Assembly: GCF_025717045.1 (NCBI RefSeq)
Contig: NZ_JAOVZN010000008.1
Span: 595,519 to 659,518, forward strand
Origin: Flavobacterium sp. SH_e
GTDB taxonomy: Bacteria > Bacteroidota > Bacteroidia > Flavobacteriales > Flavobacteriaceae
Direction: 5' to 3'
DNA: 64,000 nt
In this document: piece after piece, positions 33,775-43,132 of the stretch
Layout of the letters: each line of letters opens with the position of its first letter
Position numbering within the stretch: position 1 is the first letter of the stretch
The notes under the pieces: generated by a model
What the model saw: the letters and a program-made list of their open reading frames with translations, nothing else
Databases searched by the model: none
What the model was told of the DNA's origin: nothing
Translations under genes and position numbers: made by a program

Positions 33775-35709
33775 TTAACTGATATTTTCAGTATTCAATT
33801 TACTGTTTTTTCTGCTATAAGTAAAGTAAATAAATAGCCCAATCAGCAACCAAACTGTAAAATAAATCCAATTCCAAACGCTTAATTCGGCCATCATGTA
33901 AAGACAGCAGATTAATCCTAAAAGCGGAATTAAAGAAAGATTTTTTCTGAAAGCCCAAACTGCTAATCCAACCAAGACAAATAAAAATATCCACATTGGA
34001 ATTTTGTGTTTGAATAAACTGAAACCTGATTCATACTTAGCAGAATCAGCAATTGGCAAACCTTTTACAACTTCGGCATATTTTGCTTCGTCATCCTGAT
34101 ATTGTCCTAATAAATGCTCCAAATCTGAAGTTTCAGCAGTTTTATTATTTACTTCGATGTTTTCTAAATATTTGAAAACTTTTTCAGATTCTGATTTGTC
34201 CAAAGAAGTTACAATTGAAGTTGCATCGTAAATTTGAGGCTCATTATTAATAAAAGCCATTGTCGCTTTATTGTTGAAAGTAAAAGCATAATATAATCCA
34301 GCAATCATTAAAACTGGCAGAATGAACTTCGAATTGATATAAGGCGTTTTGAATTTTCCTCTTGGAATTTCAGGTTTGTTTTGTAAAACTAAAACTCCCG
34401 CACAAACCAATACAAAGGCAAATAAAGTTCCGATACTGCATAAATCGGTAACCATTGTTAAATTTAAAAATAATGCTGGAACTGCAACTACAAATCCTGT
34501 TACAATAGTTGCAAAAGAAGGTGTTTTGAATTTTGGGTGAACTGTTGAAAATTTCTTTGGCAATAAACCATCACGACTCATACTCATCCAGATACGAGGC
34601 TGACCCATTTGGAAAACCAATAAAACGCTAGCCATTGCTACTACTGCACTTACAGCAATAATTCCTGACATCCATTTTAAGTCTAATTTATCAAAAACAA
34701 AGGCAAGAGGATCTCCAACATTTAATTCGTGGTATTTTACCATTCCAGTTAAAACTAAAGCAATGGCAATATATAAAATAGTACAGATGATAATTGCCCA
34801 CATCATTCCGCGTGGTAAATCACGCTGTGGATTTTTACATTCTTCTGCCGTTGTCGAAATAGCATCAAAACCAATATAAGCAAAGAAAACCGCTGATACT
34901 CCTTTTAAAACTCCACTAACTCCATTTGGTGCAAACGGATCCCAGTTTGCTGTATCCACGTAAAATACTCCAACTGCAATTACTAAAAGAACCACACAAA
35001 GTTTTACAACAACCATTAAGTTACTTGCGTTACGAGATTCTTTCATTCCTCTGTAAACCAAAGCCGTAATCAAAATAATAATAAATAAAGCTGGTAAATC
35101 AGTTACAAAATGAAATGATCCTATTGTTGGTGCTGTTGTCCAAGCTGTATGCGCTTGCTGTAAAGCTGTACTTAAATTTTCGAATGATTTTCCGCCTCGC
35201 ATTAAAGCCTCAGCATCTTTAAATCCGTTTGAAGCGGTTAAGTAATCCATTTGAATCCACTGCGGTAAATGAATTCCGCCACTCTGGAGAAGTCCTGTAA
35301 AATAATCGCTCCAAGATATGGCGACGGTTATGTTTCCAACGGCATATTCCATGATTAAAGCCCAACCGATAATCCAAGCAATTATTTCTCCGAAAGCCAC
35401 ATACGAATACGTATAAGCACTTCCTGAAACTGGAACCATCGATGCAAATTCAGCATAAGCAAAAGCTGCAAAACTACATGCAAGAGCGGTAAAAAGGAAC
35501 AAAAATATTACGGCTGGTCCTCCGTCTGCACTCGCTTTTCCGATCGTGCTGAAAATACCCGCACCAACAATCGCAGCAATTCCAAAAGCAGTTAAATCTT
35601 TGGTTGTAAGGTGCTTTCCTAATGCCTCATGCCCGTCTGCCTCATTCTTTGCAACCTGTTTCAGAATATCCTGCACTGTTTTTTTTCGGAATAAACTTGA
35701 AAATGCCAT
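33775..35709 (-). CDS. APC-family amino-acid permease (cationic amino-acid type)
   Basis: Imports or exchanges amino acids across the inner membrane. The 644 residues begin with a basic cytoplasmic stretch and GIAAIVGAGIFSTIG, the APC TM1 unwound Gly-rich motif. Then AFAYAEFASMVPVSGSAYTYSY (TM3) and IGFDAISTTAEECKNPQRDLP, a strong APC/CAT signature. About 13 TM segments are visible. Between TM10 and TM11 (residues about 480-570) is an unusual polar insertion of about 90 residues with many Glu, Ser and Lys. The call is to family only; the substrate is not readable. Confidence 0.85.
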   Translation of the reverse strand: MAFSSLFRKKTVQDILKQVAKNEADGHEALGKHLTTKDLTAFGIAAIVGAGIFSTIGKASADGGPAVIFLFLFTALACSFAAFAYAEFASMVPVSGSAYTYSYVAFGEIIAWIIGWALIMEYAVGNITVAISWSDYFTGLLQSGGIHLPQWIQMDYLTASNGFKDAEALMRGGKSFENLSTALQQAHTAWTTAPTIGSFHFVTDLPALFIIILITALVYRGMKESRNASNLMVVVKLCVVLLVIAVGVFYVDTANWDPFAPNGVSGVLKGVSAVFFAYIGFDAISTTAEECKNPQRDLPRGMMWAIIICTILYIAIALVLTGMVKYHELNVGDPLAFVFDKLDLKWMSGIIAVSAVVAMASVLLVFQMGQPRIWMSMSRDGLLPKKFSTVHPKFKTPSFATIVTGFVVAVPALFLNLTMVTDLCSIGTLFAFVLVCAGVLVLQNKPEIPRGKFKTPYINSKFILPVLMIAGLYYAFTFNNKATMAFINNEPQIYDATSIVTSLDKSESEKVFKYLENIEVNNKTAETSDLEHLLGQYQDDEAKYAEVVKGLPIADSAKYESGFSLFKHKIPMWIFLFVLVGLAVWAFRKNLSLIPLLGLICCLYMMAELSVWNWIYFTVWLLIGLFIYFTYSRKNSKLNTENIS

Positions 35710-36105
35710 ATATGTTTTGCTATTATAAATTGATTTAATTCAGTCGTTCTGGTTTTATTTTGCAAATAATGCAAAAAATATCCTGATTTCAAATATATAA
35801 AACCATTTTGTTTTTCTGGTGTTTTTTTTCGCCACGAATTCACGAATTATTTTTTCAAATCTTTGTCTTATAAATTTTCTCACGAAGATTTCACAGATAA
35901 TGCAGATTTTTGTTGTGATGAAAATATTTATCTAGATTTTAAAATCAAATCTGCAAGAGAAATAAAATCTTTGCGTCCCGATGATTATCGATTGCGTAAT
36001 TCTTTGCGCTCTTTGCAGTTAAATCTATTTTAAAACACAAATGTAACATTTCCCAAAATGAGCTTACTAATACAAGTAGTATTTAATTTTTAAAGAATCA
36101 TTTTT
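35710..36105. repeat. Repeat-rich intergenic region
   Basis: No gene. It holds one arm of the GCCACGAATTCACGAATT repeat (35830-35848), without its partner nearby, then a run of CAGATTT-like and CTTTGCG words (for example TGCAGATTTTTG near 35900, CTTTGCGCTCTTTGC near 36004) that resemble the arm of the 37271 repeat. A promoter for 36106 is not obvious. Confidence 0.6.
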
Positions 36106-37266
36106 ATGGAAAAAATCACGAGACGTTCTTTTGTAAATAAATTTGGGCTTGGTGTTGGAGCTTCGGTTGTCATGACTACGCTTCCTTCTTTTATCACCGA
36201 AACAGAAAAAGTTCATAAACCCTACACTGGAAAAAAATTAAATATCGCTTTATGCGGATTAGGAAATTATGCTTCATTATTAGCCGAAGGTCTTCAGGTT
36301 TCCGAATATTGTCAGCTTACAGGAATCGTTACAGGAACGCCTTCTAAAGCTCAAGTATGGAAAAAGAAATATAATATTCCTGAAAAGAATATCTATAATT
36401 ACGAAAACTTCGATTCAATTATAAAAAACAAAGACATTGATTTAGTTTACGTTGTAACTCCAAATGCGCTCCACAAAGAGTTTACTGTTCGTGCAGCAAA
36501 GGCAGGAAAACATGTTATTGTCGAAAAACCAATGGCGATTACTGCTGAAGATTGTGAAGAAATGATCAAAGCCTGCAACGATAATAATGTACAATTGGCA
36601 ATGGGCTATCGTTTGCATTATGAACCAAATCATCTTGAAGTAAAACGCTTGGGACAAGAAAAAGTTTTGGGACAAGTTCGCTATATTGAAGCTTCTCTAG
36701 GCTATAGCACTTATGATATTCATGACGTTAATAAACCTGTTGATTTAAATGCCCGTAACGAATGGAGGCTTACTAAAAAATGGGCAGGAGGCGGTTCGCT
36801 AATCAATTTAGGAGTTTATTGCATTCAGGTTTCTCGCTATGTTTTAGGTGAAGAACCAATTGCTGTTACGGCGCAATTTGGAACTATAAACAATAAAAAC
36901 AGATTTGCTCAAGTAGAAGAAAACATTACATGGCAAATGGAATTTCCAAGCGGCGCTGTTGCCAATTGCAGCAGTTCTTACGGCTTTGGTATCGATAGAT
37001 TTCATGCTGCTGCAGATGAAGGTTTCTTCGAAATGAGTCCAGCTGTAAGCTATGGACCATTTGTAGGTAAAAGATCTGATGGAAAACCATTTAATTTCCC
37101 GGTTATAAACCAACAGCAAACCCAAATGGATGAGATTTCTAAAGTCATTCTAGCAAACCAAAAACTTCCAAATCATATTACTGGTGAAGAAGGAATTAAA
37201 GATGTTAGAATCATTAATGCTATTTATAAAGCAGCTGAAACTGGCAAAAAAATTAGTTTGAAATAG
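36106..37266 (+). CDS. Exported Gfo/Idh/MocA oxidoreductase (glucose-fructose-oxidoreductase-like)
   Basis: A NAD(P)-binding oxidoreductase. It has a Tat-like signal peptide: RRSFVNKFGLGVGASVVM, with twin Arg at the start, so it is probably folded with cofactor before export. The Rossmann fold starts NIALCGLGNYA, and the catalytic-motif lysine lies in VEKPMAI. The C-terminal domain has AMGYRLHYEPNHLE and WAGGGSLINLGVYCIQ. The 386 residues and this plan match periplasmic sugar-cofactor oxidoreductases (GFOR-like). Substrate unknown. Compare the cytoplasmic relative at 15150. Confidence 0.88.
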   Translation: MEKITRRSFVNKFGLGVGASVVMTTLPSFITETEKVHKPYTGKKLNIALCGLGNYASLLAEGLQVSEYCQLTGIVTGTPSKAQVWKKKYNIPEKNIYNYENFDSIIKNKDIDLVYVVTPNALHKEFTVRAAKAGKHVIVEKPMAITAEDCEEMIKACNDNNVQLAMGYRLHYEPNHLEVKRLGQEKVLGQVRYIEASLGYSTYDIHDVNKPVDLNARNEWRLTKKWAGGGSLINLGVYCIQVSRYVLGEEPIAVTAQFGTINNKNRFAQVEENITWQMEFPSGAVANCSSSYGFGIDRFHAAADEGFFEMSPAVSYGPFVGKRSDGKPFNFPVINQQQTQMDEISKVILANQKLPNHITGEEGIKDVRIINAIYKAAETGKKISLK

Positions 37267-37270
37267 TTTT

Positions 37271-37450
37271 TTTTGCCACAGATTAAAAGGATTTTTATTT
37301 CACGCAGATTTTACAGATTTAAGCAGATAATCGCAGATTTTAAGTATCGCTAGTTTAAAATAAATCTGCCTAAATCTGCGAAATCTGCGTGAAAAATTAT
37401 TTAGATAAAGATTATAAAAATCATTTTAATCCTTTTAATCTGTGGCAAAA
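37271..37450. repeat. Long nested inverted repeat (TTTTGCCACAGATTAAAAGG family)
   Basis: Outer arms 37271-37292 and 37429-37450 are perfect over 22 bp. Inside, TTTCACGCAGATTT (37298-37311) pairs with AAATCTGCGTGAAA (37381-37394). The inner half contains several CAGATTT words about 10-11 nt apart. No open frame of merit. Confidence 0.85.
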
Positions 37451-37475
37451 CTTTTTCACATTTACGAGACACATG

Positions 37476-40382
37476 TTACTTAAGGCAATTCCTCAAGATA
37501 CTAACAGGATGCTGCGCTTCACGCTTCGTTCCATCATAAATTTGATGACGACAGCTTGTTCCAGCAGCAGCGATTTTTACATTTCCTGCTGTAGCGCGGA
37601 CTTTTGGAAATAAAGTGTCCTCACCCATTTGCATACTCACTTGATAATGTTCTTTTTCATAACCAAAAGAACCCGCCATTCCGCAACAACCCGAATTATA
37701 AATCGTAACCGTATTATTTTTTGGCAAATTCAGCATTGCAAAAGTCGCTTCAACAGAACTTAAAGATTTCTGATGACAATGTCCGTGAATTTTAATTTCT
37801 TTACTTTCTTCTGAAAAAGAATCGGCTGTGATTTTACCATCTATAATTTCTTTTTTAAAGAATTCTTCAATTGTAAAAGCATTTCTGGATAACTTTTCTG
37901 CTGCTTCTTTATCATCGGCTAAACGAAGATATTCATCTCTAAAAGTCAAAATCGCCGAAGGTTCAATTCCGATTAAAGGAGCATTTCCTAAAACCAAATC
38001 TTTAAAAACACTTACATTATGATTGGCAATTTTCTTGGCTTCTTCCAAAAATCCTTTTGAAAGATACGTTCTTCCGCTTTCTTCATGATCAACAACCAGA
38101 ACTTGATAGCCTAATTTCGTCAATAATTCGAAAGCATCGATTCCGATATTTACATCATAATAATTCGTAAATTCATCTACAAACAGATACAATCTTCCAT
38201 TTGGAAAATCGGTTTGTGACGGTTTATTATTAGCATACCATTTTCTAAAAGTCTTTTTCGCCAATAGCGGAACTTGTCTTTCAGGCGCAATTCCCATTGT
38301 TTTTTTCACCAAAGACTGATTCGAAATAAAATTCGTAATCGACGGGAATTTACTTCCCATTTTGTTCAATTTGGCATTGTTGGCAAAAATCTTATTTCGG
38401 GTAGAAAATCCGTTTGCTTTTTGATATTGATATAAAAATTCCGCTTTCAAAGTCGCAACGTCAACATTACTCGGACATTCGCTTGCGCAGGCTTTACAGC
38501 TTACACACAACTCAAAAACTTCGTATAATTCTTTCTGGTCAAATTTGTTTTCTTTTTCAGAATACGTTAAATATTCCCTTAATGCATTGGCACGGGCGCG
38601 AGTCGTTTCTTTTTCATTTCGCGTCGCACGATAACTCGGACACATTGCTCCTCCGCCTGACGGTAATTTTCGGCAATCTCCAGAACCGTTGCATTTTTCG
38701 GCTGCACGCAAAATTCCTAAACTATCTGAGAAATCTTGGAACGTTTTAATGTCTGGTTCTACCCTTCCAGAAATTACACGATGATTTTCATCCATTTTCA
38801 AGGCATTGACAATCTTCCCAATATTCAAAACCGAATTCGGGTCAAATGTCAATTTGATTCTTTTCAGCAATTCGTAATTCTTATCGCCAATCATAAACGG
38901 AATAAATTCTCCGCGCACAATTCCGTCGCCATGTTCACCACTTAATGAACCTCTGTATTTTTTTACCAAATGCGCTACTTCGGTCGCAATGGTTCTGAAC
39001 AACTTTAAATCAGATGTTTTCTTCAAGTTCAAAACGGGACGCAAATGCAATTCTCCCGCACCCGCATGCGCGTAATAAATCGCTTCTTGACCGTGACGTA
39101 ACATCATCGCCGAAAACTCTGCAATATACGCTGGCAAATCGCTCAATTCTACCGCCGTATCTTCAATAGAATCGGCAGCTTTGTCGTCACCTACAATACT
39201 TCCTAAAAGACCTAGCCCAGCTTTTCGCAATTCGTTGGCTTTATCAATATCAGGACCAAACAATTTAACGCTGGCATATCCAAAATTATGTTTCTCTAAA
39301 TCGGCAATTAATGCGTTTGCTTGATTTTCGGCATCTTCTAAAGTGTGTGATGCCACTTCAAACAACATAATCGCTTTCGGTTCTCCAACCAAAAAGAAAC
39401 GGTTTTTAATATGTTCGCGATTGGTTTTGGTACAATCCAAAATCGTGTCGTCGATCATTTCGCAAGTGTACAAATGATGTTTCATTGCCACGACAACAGA
39501 TTCCAGAGATTCCTGAATTGTATGATAATGCGCCACAACCATAATACTGTGAGGTGGCGGCAAATCATCAACTTTTAAAGTTACTTCGGTTGTAAAAGCC
39601 AAAGTTCCTTCGCTTCCGCAAAGCAGTTTTCCAAGATTTATAGTTGGTTCAGTTCCGCCAAATAATTCAGATTTTAGCAAAATATCAACCGCGTAACCTG
39701 TATTTCGCCTGTGAATTTCTGGTTTTGGAAACTCTTTTATAATTTCTTCCTGATTTTCTTTTACCAAAAGTTCGTCGTAAACGCTTTTATAGATTTTATT
39801 TTCTAAAGAATCGCCTTTGGTTTTCTCAATAAATTCTGCCGAAGTCAATTCACCAAAAGCCACTTCACTTCCGTCACTCAAAATCGCTTTTACCTCAGCA
39901 ATTTTATCGCGCGTAACACCATAACGAATTGAAGTTGTGCCAGATGAATTATTTCCTACCATTCCGCCAATCATCGCGCGGTTTGATGTTGATGTAATTG
40001 GTGCAAAGAAAACGCCGTGAGGTTTTAAAAATAAGTTCAATTCATCGCGAATAACGCCAGGCTGAACCGTAACCGTTTTTTTCTCGGCATCGTAACCTAA
40101 TATTTTGGTAAAATGTTTCGAAACATCCACCACAAGTCCGTCGCCAACGGCTTGTCCTGCAAGTGAAGTTCCTGCAGTTCTTGGCGTAATCGAAATATTA
40201 TGTTCTGCCGCAAAGCAAATTAACTTGCTGATATCTGCCACAGTTTTAGGCAAAGCCACCGCATTTGGACGAATCCGATACACCGATGCATCTGTCGAAT
40301 AAAGTGTTTTATGAAGATCATCGTATAAAAGTGTGCCTTCGAGTTCGCTGGCTAATTGCTCTAAATGAGATTGGGTCAACAT
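37476..40382 (-). CDS. FAD-linked oxidase fused to Fe-S and CCG domains (D-2-hydroxyacid dehydrogenase-like)
   Basis: Oxidises a D-2-hydroxyacid with FAD, passing electrons through Fe-S centres. I chose the ATG at 40382 (MLTQSHLEQLASELEGT) since the upstream 17 codons (to 40433) do not look like a domain. The 968 residues then comprise a PCMH FAD domain (TPRTAGTSLAGQ), FAD-oxidase C-terminal domain (YYAHAGAGELHLRP, SGEHGDGIVRGEF), ferredoxin-type cysteines (GSGDCRKLPSGGGAMCPSYR and CVSCKACASECPSNVD) and a C-terminal CCG domain (GHCHQKSL, NSGCCGMAGSFGYEKEHY). The architecture resembles E. coli YdiJ and lactate-oxidising glycolate-oxidase-type fusions. The true substrate is not shown. Confidence 0.85.
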   Translation of the reverse strand: MLTQSHLEQLASELEGTLLYDDLHKTLYSTDASVYRIRPNAVALPKTVADISKLICFAAEHNISITPRTAGTSLAGQAVGDGLVVDVSKHFTKILGYDAEKKTVTVQPGVIRDELNLFLKPHGVFFAPITSTSNRAMIGGMVGNNSSGTTSIRYGVTRDKIAEVKAILSDGSEVAFGELTSAEFIEKTKGDSLENKIYKSVYDELLVKENQEEIIKEFPKPEIHRRNTGYAVDILLKSELFGGTEPTINLGKLLCGSEGTLAFTTEVTLKVDDLPPPHSIMVVAHYHTIQESLESVVVAMKHHLYTCEMIDDTILDCTKTNREHIKNRFFLVGEPKAIMLFEVASHTLEDAENQANALIADLEKHNFGYASVKLFGPDIDKANELRKAGLGLLGSIVGDDKAADSIEDTAVELSDLPAYIAEFSAMMLRHGQEAIYYAHAGAGELHLRPVLNLKKTSDLKLFRTIATEVAHLVKKYRGSLSGEHGDGIVRGEFIPFMIGDKNYELLKRIKLTFDPNSVLNIGKIVNALKMDENHRVISGRVEPDIKTFQDFSDSLGILRAAEKCNGSGDCRKLPSGGGAMCPSYRATRNEKETTRARANALREYLTYSEKENKFDQKELYEVFELCVSCKACASECPSNVDVATLKAEFLYQYQKANGFSTRNKIFANNAKLNKMGSKFPSITNFISNQSLVKKTMGIAPERQVPLLAKKTFRKWYANNKPSQTDFPNGRLYLFVDEFTNYYDVNIGIDAFELLTKLGYQVLVVDHEESGRTYLSKGFLEEAKKIANHNVSVFKDLVLGNAPLIGIEPSAILTFRDEYLRLADDKEAAEKLSRNAFTIEEFFKKEIIDGKITADSFSEESKEIKIHGHCHQKSLSSVEATFAMLNLPKNNTVTIYNSGCCGMAGSFGYEKEHYQVSMQMGEDTLFPKVRATAGNVKIAAAGTSCRHQIYDGTKREAQHPVSILRNCLK

Positions 40383-40581
40383 GTTAAATGGTGCTTTTTC
40401 TTTAAAATAATTCCTCAAAAATTGAGACAACAAATATAAAGATATAGCAGTTTAAAATGTACAAAATGGCAATTTATCTAAACCTCAGCCTCGCATTTTT
40501 ATAAAATTAAAGTCGAATTCTATAAACTCTCCAATAATCGAAATCGTAATTTTAAGAATTTACATTTTACGCCTTATTATC

Positions 40582-41394
40582 ATGGAAAATTTCGTTCAGG
40601 ATGTCTTTAAACATTTAGAAAACTATTATTACAGTATTGTCGATCTTACGCCAAAATTTATTCTGGCCGTTGTCGTAATTCTCGTTTCGTGGTTTATCGC
40701 AACGCGAATTGGCCTTTTCGCAGGAAACCGACTCAAAGCCAGAATGCACGACCGACTTTTGGCGACTTTTATTGCCCGTTTAATCAAATCGGTTCTAATT
40801 ATTATTGGAGTTCTCTTCATGTTCAAAATTATAGGTCTTGACGGCGTTGCGCAAAGCATGCTTGCCGGTGCGGGAATCTCAGCTTTTGTGATTGGTTTTG
40901 CGCTTAAAGATATTGGCGAAAATTTCCTTGCTGGAATTCTGCTCGCTTTCAAACGTCCGTTTTCTATTGGCGATATTATCGAAAGTAATGGTGTCAAAGG
41001 TGAAGTCATCAACCTCAACCTGCGCGATACCGAAGTAAAAAGCGATTCTAAAATCATTTATATTCCAAACGCGCTTCTTATAAAAAACACTTTAATTAAT
41101 TACAATAGCGAAGGTTTTCTACTCCAGACTTTCACAGTCGGACTTGAATATGGTTCTGATTATACCCGTGCAATCGAACTCGTAAAAGAAGTTCTAGGCA
41201 ACAGCGAAGAGGTAACTGAAAAAGACCACGAAAACGCCGCCGTAATTACCGATGTTATTGCTGGTGGTATTATTCAGCTTAATGTTCGTTATTGGGTGAA
41301 AACTGCATCAACAACCGAAAATTCAGAATGCCGTTCTAAAATTATTGCTGCTGTTTTGAAGAAGTTGAAAGAAAATGAGTTTGTGCTTAAATAA
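40582..41394 (+). CDS. mscS: MscS-type mechanosensitive channel
   Basis: Opens when turgor rises and releases solutes. The 270 residues have two N-terminal TM helices (about 22-40 and 68-88). The pore helix TM3 is LAGAGISAFVIGFALKD, followed by the signature FKRPFSIGDII. The cytoplasmic beta domain follows, with GEVINLNLRDTEVKSDSKIIYIPNA in the usual place. It is a short MscS-like protein (E. coli MscS is 286). No clear partner; it diverges from the FAD oxidase upstream. Confidence 0.9.
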   Translation: MENFVQDVFKHLENYYYSIVDLTPKFILAVVVILVSWFIATRIGLFAGNRLKARMHDRLLATFIARLIKSVLIIIGVLFMFKIIGLDGVAQSMLAGAGISAFVIGFALKDIGENFLAGILLAFKRPFSIGDIIESNGVKGEVINLNLRDTEVKSDSKIIYIPNALLIKNTLINYNSEGFLLQTFTVGLEYGSDYTRAIELVKEVLGNSEEVTEKDHENAAVITDVIAGGIIQLNVRYWVKTASTTENSECRSKIIAAVLKKLKENEFVLK

Positions 41395-41444
41395 GGTACA
41401 AAGGCTCAAAGTTGCAAAGTGACAAAGGTTTTCTCTCTAAATCA

Positions 41445-41540
41445 ATTGTCATCTTGAGCGATCTTATATCCATCGAAAAGGCTCATAAAAACATAAAAAA
41501 CGATTGTCACCCTGAGCGGAGTCGAAGGCTTATGAAAACG
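41445..41540. repeat. Tandem direct repeats (TTGTCACCCTGAGCGGAGTCG family)
   Basis: ATTGTCATCTTGAGCG (41445-41460) and ATTGTCACCCTGAGCG (41503-41518) are direct repeats 58 nt apart, each followed by TCGAA and GGCT(C/T)AT. This word is common in many bacterial intergenic regions. Confidence 0.6.
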
Positions 41541-41590
41541 AAAACCTCTTCTTTTGGAATTTAAAAATTGGAATTTAGGTAAGAAGCTAT

Positions 41591-41658
41591 TTCCTGCTGT
41601 CCGCTATATCTTTTGTGGTGAACCCCACCACAAAAGGATGCCGCTTCCATCAGGGCTA
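41591..41658 (-). repeat. Shoulder-and-hairpin interspersed repeat, copy 3
   Basis: On the minus strand: CTAGCCCTGATGGAAGCGG, then CATCC, a central TTTTGTGGTGgggttCACCACAAAA hairpin (10-bp stem) and AGATATAGCGG ending GCAGGAA. The shoulders match copies at 325-384 and 7571-7641; the central hairpin is unrelated in sequence. It lies 24 nt past the mscS-downstream repeats and before the DUF6896-like gene. Confidence 0.8.
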
Positions 41659-41682
41659 GGACACTCGGTTTCATTAGAAGAT

Positions 41683-42117
41683 TTATTGAATAAAAAAAGA
41701 CTCTTCTACAACTCTATAACATTTAAAGACACATCCAAAAGCTTTTCCTTCAATTCTTTCGAGAGTTAACCATTCTAAAATTCCTTTATTTATAAATTGA
41801 TAAAGTTCAAATTCGATATAATCTTCACTATAATTTAATTTTTGATATTCGGGATGAGTTCTAATAAGTTCTGTGAGATCCCATTGCGTGAAAGTAATTT
41901 CGTTTATTGAAATATCATAAGTATAAATAACACCATCTTTTTTTGCAGTGCATCCACTTCCATGAAAATAATATTCAATTCCGTCAATCGATCCTATTCT
42001 TTCAAAAAAGGTTCGAGAAAACGAACATGGATTTATGTCTTGTTTGTATTTATCTTTTAATAAAGCTTCGAAACTTCTGATAAATTTAATGTAGTCTGTT
42101 AAGATTTTTTCGATCAT
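41683..42117 (-). CDS. DUF6896-like hypothetical protein
   Basis: A 144-residue acidic, cytoplasmic protein with no signal peptide. Text such as IEYYFHGSGCTAKKDGVIYT followed by TFTQWDLTELIRTHPEYQ agrees, from memory, with the DUF6896 pattern, but this should be checked by profile search. Family of unknown function; some members neighbour immunity-type genes. Here there is no toxin-type neighbour. The next gene upstream is small and on the other strand. Confidence 0.6.
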   Translation of the reverse strand: MIEKILTDYIKFIRSFEALLKDKYKQDINPCSFSRTFFERIGSIDGIEYYFHGSGCTAKKDGVIYTYDISINEITFTQWDLTELIRTHPEYQKLNYSEDYIEFELYQFINKGILEWLTLERIEGKAFGCVFKCYRVVEESFFIQ

Positions 42118-42174
42118 AATTTGAACCTCAAATCTAAATCTAATAATTCTATTCTCAAAAGAATTTCTCCAATC

Positions 42175-42278
42175 TTGTCATTTCGACCGAAGGGAGAAAT
42201 CACACTAGAAATTCCGCAATCATAATCGACAATCTTTGTGGTTACGAGTGCGATTTCTCCCTTCGGTCGAAATGACAA
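42175..42278. repeat. Long hairpin repeat of the TCATTTCGACCGAAGGGAG family
   Basis: Arms 42175-42205 and 42248-42278 match 30 of 31, separated by 42 nt including GACAATCTTTGTGG. Close in sequence to 26147-26248 (CTGAAAGG changed to CCGAAGGG on both arms together, so both arms change in concert). No believable gene in 42118-42516 other than this hairpin. Confidence 0.85.
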
Positions 42279-42516
42279 ACTGCGTGGAAATCTCACTGAG
42301 TTTACCTTTTCTCAAAATATCGTTTTATATTTACTGCGCAGAGATGATTTAGTGCAATAAAGCATTTTAAAGATATAATCTTTTTCTTACTTAAAATATT
42401 TTTTGATATCTTTACAGTCCTAAACACAAAGAATAAACTAATATAAACTTGACCCAGATGAAGTGAAATGTAAAATTCATTAAACTTCAAGGGTTATTAT
42501 TCTAAAATTTAGGAAT

Positions 42517-42750
42517 ATGATTAACAACACTCTTTCAAAGGAAACCGAAATCAAGCTTTTAAACTTTTTCAACGACAGAATCGATCCTGTTGAAATGGCT
42601 AAAACATTAAGGCAAGTAAATTTTACACTCGCTTTATGTGTTTTGAGCGAACATGAAACATTTCAAAGCGAAATCATCAAATTAAGAGACAGTTTTTACT
42701 GGCTCAATGAATTAGCAGAAACTTTAAATCCTTATTTGGAAGTGGAGTAA
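42517..42750 (+). CDS. Small conserved-looking hypothetical protein
   Basis: Not recognised. The 77-residue protein is mostly helical, with an acidic tail ending LNPYLEVE, no signal and no TM segment. Text: LLNFFNDRIDPVEMAKTLRQ and LCVLSEHETFQSEIIKL. A near-consensus TATCTTTA is at 42417 but is too far upstream to be sure. It could be a small DNA- or protein-binding protein; I do not know its function. Terminator at 42757. Confidence 0.65.
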   Translation: MINNTLSKETEIKLLNFFNDRIDPVEMAKTLRQVNFTLALCVLSEHETFQSEIIKLRDSFYWLNELAETLNPYLEVE

Positions 42751-42756
42751 AAAGCA

Positions 42757-42789
42757 AAAACCTCGATTTTAAGATCTAGGTTTTTTTAT
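42757..42789 (+). terminator. Terminator of the 42517 gene
   Basis: AAACCTCGAT pairs with ATCTAGGTTT with one mismatch around a 6-nt loop, followed by seven Ts. Confidence 0.75.
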
Positions 42790-42792
42790 TAT

Positions 42793-43104
42793 TTAGTAAT
42801 GAACTTTCAAATCACCATTATTCCTCATAAAAATAAAAAACATCACGATCAAGAGAGCACAAAAAACAAGAGATCCCGCTCTTAAAAATTTATTCATCTT
42901 GTTTGGAATCTCAAAAGTAAGTGTAAATAAATACAGAAAAAGTCCAACAAAAAATAAAACAAAAGTTGAGACACCCATAAAAACAATTCCTTCACCTATT
43001 GGAGATTGCGCAAGTTTAAAAATCTCACTTATGGTGTAAAAGAAAAAATACACAAACCAAACCCAATACAAAAATTGAAAAATATAAGCTAATGTTGTTT
43101 TCAT
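42793..43104 (-). CDS. Small membrane protein next to DUF3137-LemA
   Basis: 103 residues with three TM segments (about 8-28, 42-64, 70-96) and short loops. No family recognised. It lies 28 nt past the DUF3137 stop on the same strand, so it may be the third gene of the LemA-DUF3137 run. Confidence 0.65.
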   Translation of the reverse strand: MKTTLAYIFQFLYWVWFVYFFFYTISEIFKLAQSPIGEGIVFMGVSTFVLFFVGLFLYLFTLTFEIPNKMNKFLRAGSLVFCALLIVMFFIFMRNNGDLKVHY

Positions 43105-43132
43105 AAATACTATGCTTTAATTACTCTTTGAA

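Noticed and set aside
37295..37395. Possible CRISPR array from CAGATTT words
   Set aside because: The words are unequal, too close (about 10-11 nt) and form a nested inverted repeat; there are no spacers and no cas genes.
37389..37613. 74-codon frame 37389-37613
   Set aside because: It starts in the repeat arm and continues over the end of the minus-strand oxidase gene; a shadow.
40383..40433. Longer start of the FAD oxidase at 40433
   Set aside because: The 17 extra residues are not part of the PCMH domain; the ATG at 40382 is closer to the core.
42114..42296. 60-codon minus-strand frame
   Set aside because: It lies in the 42175-42278 hairpin and is produced by the repeat sequence.
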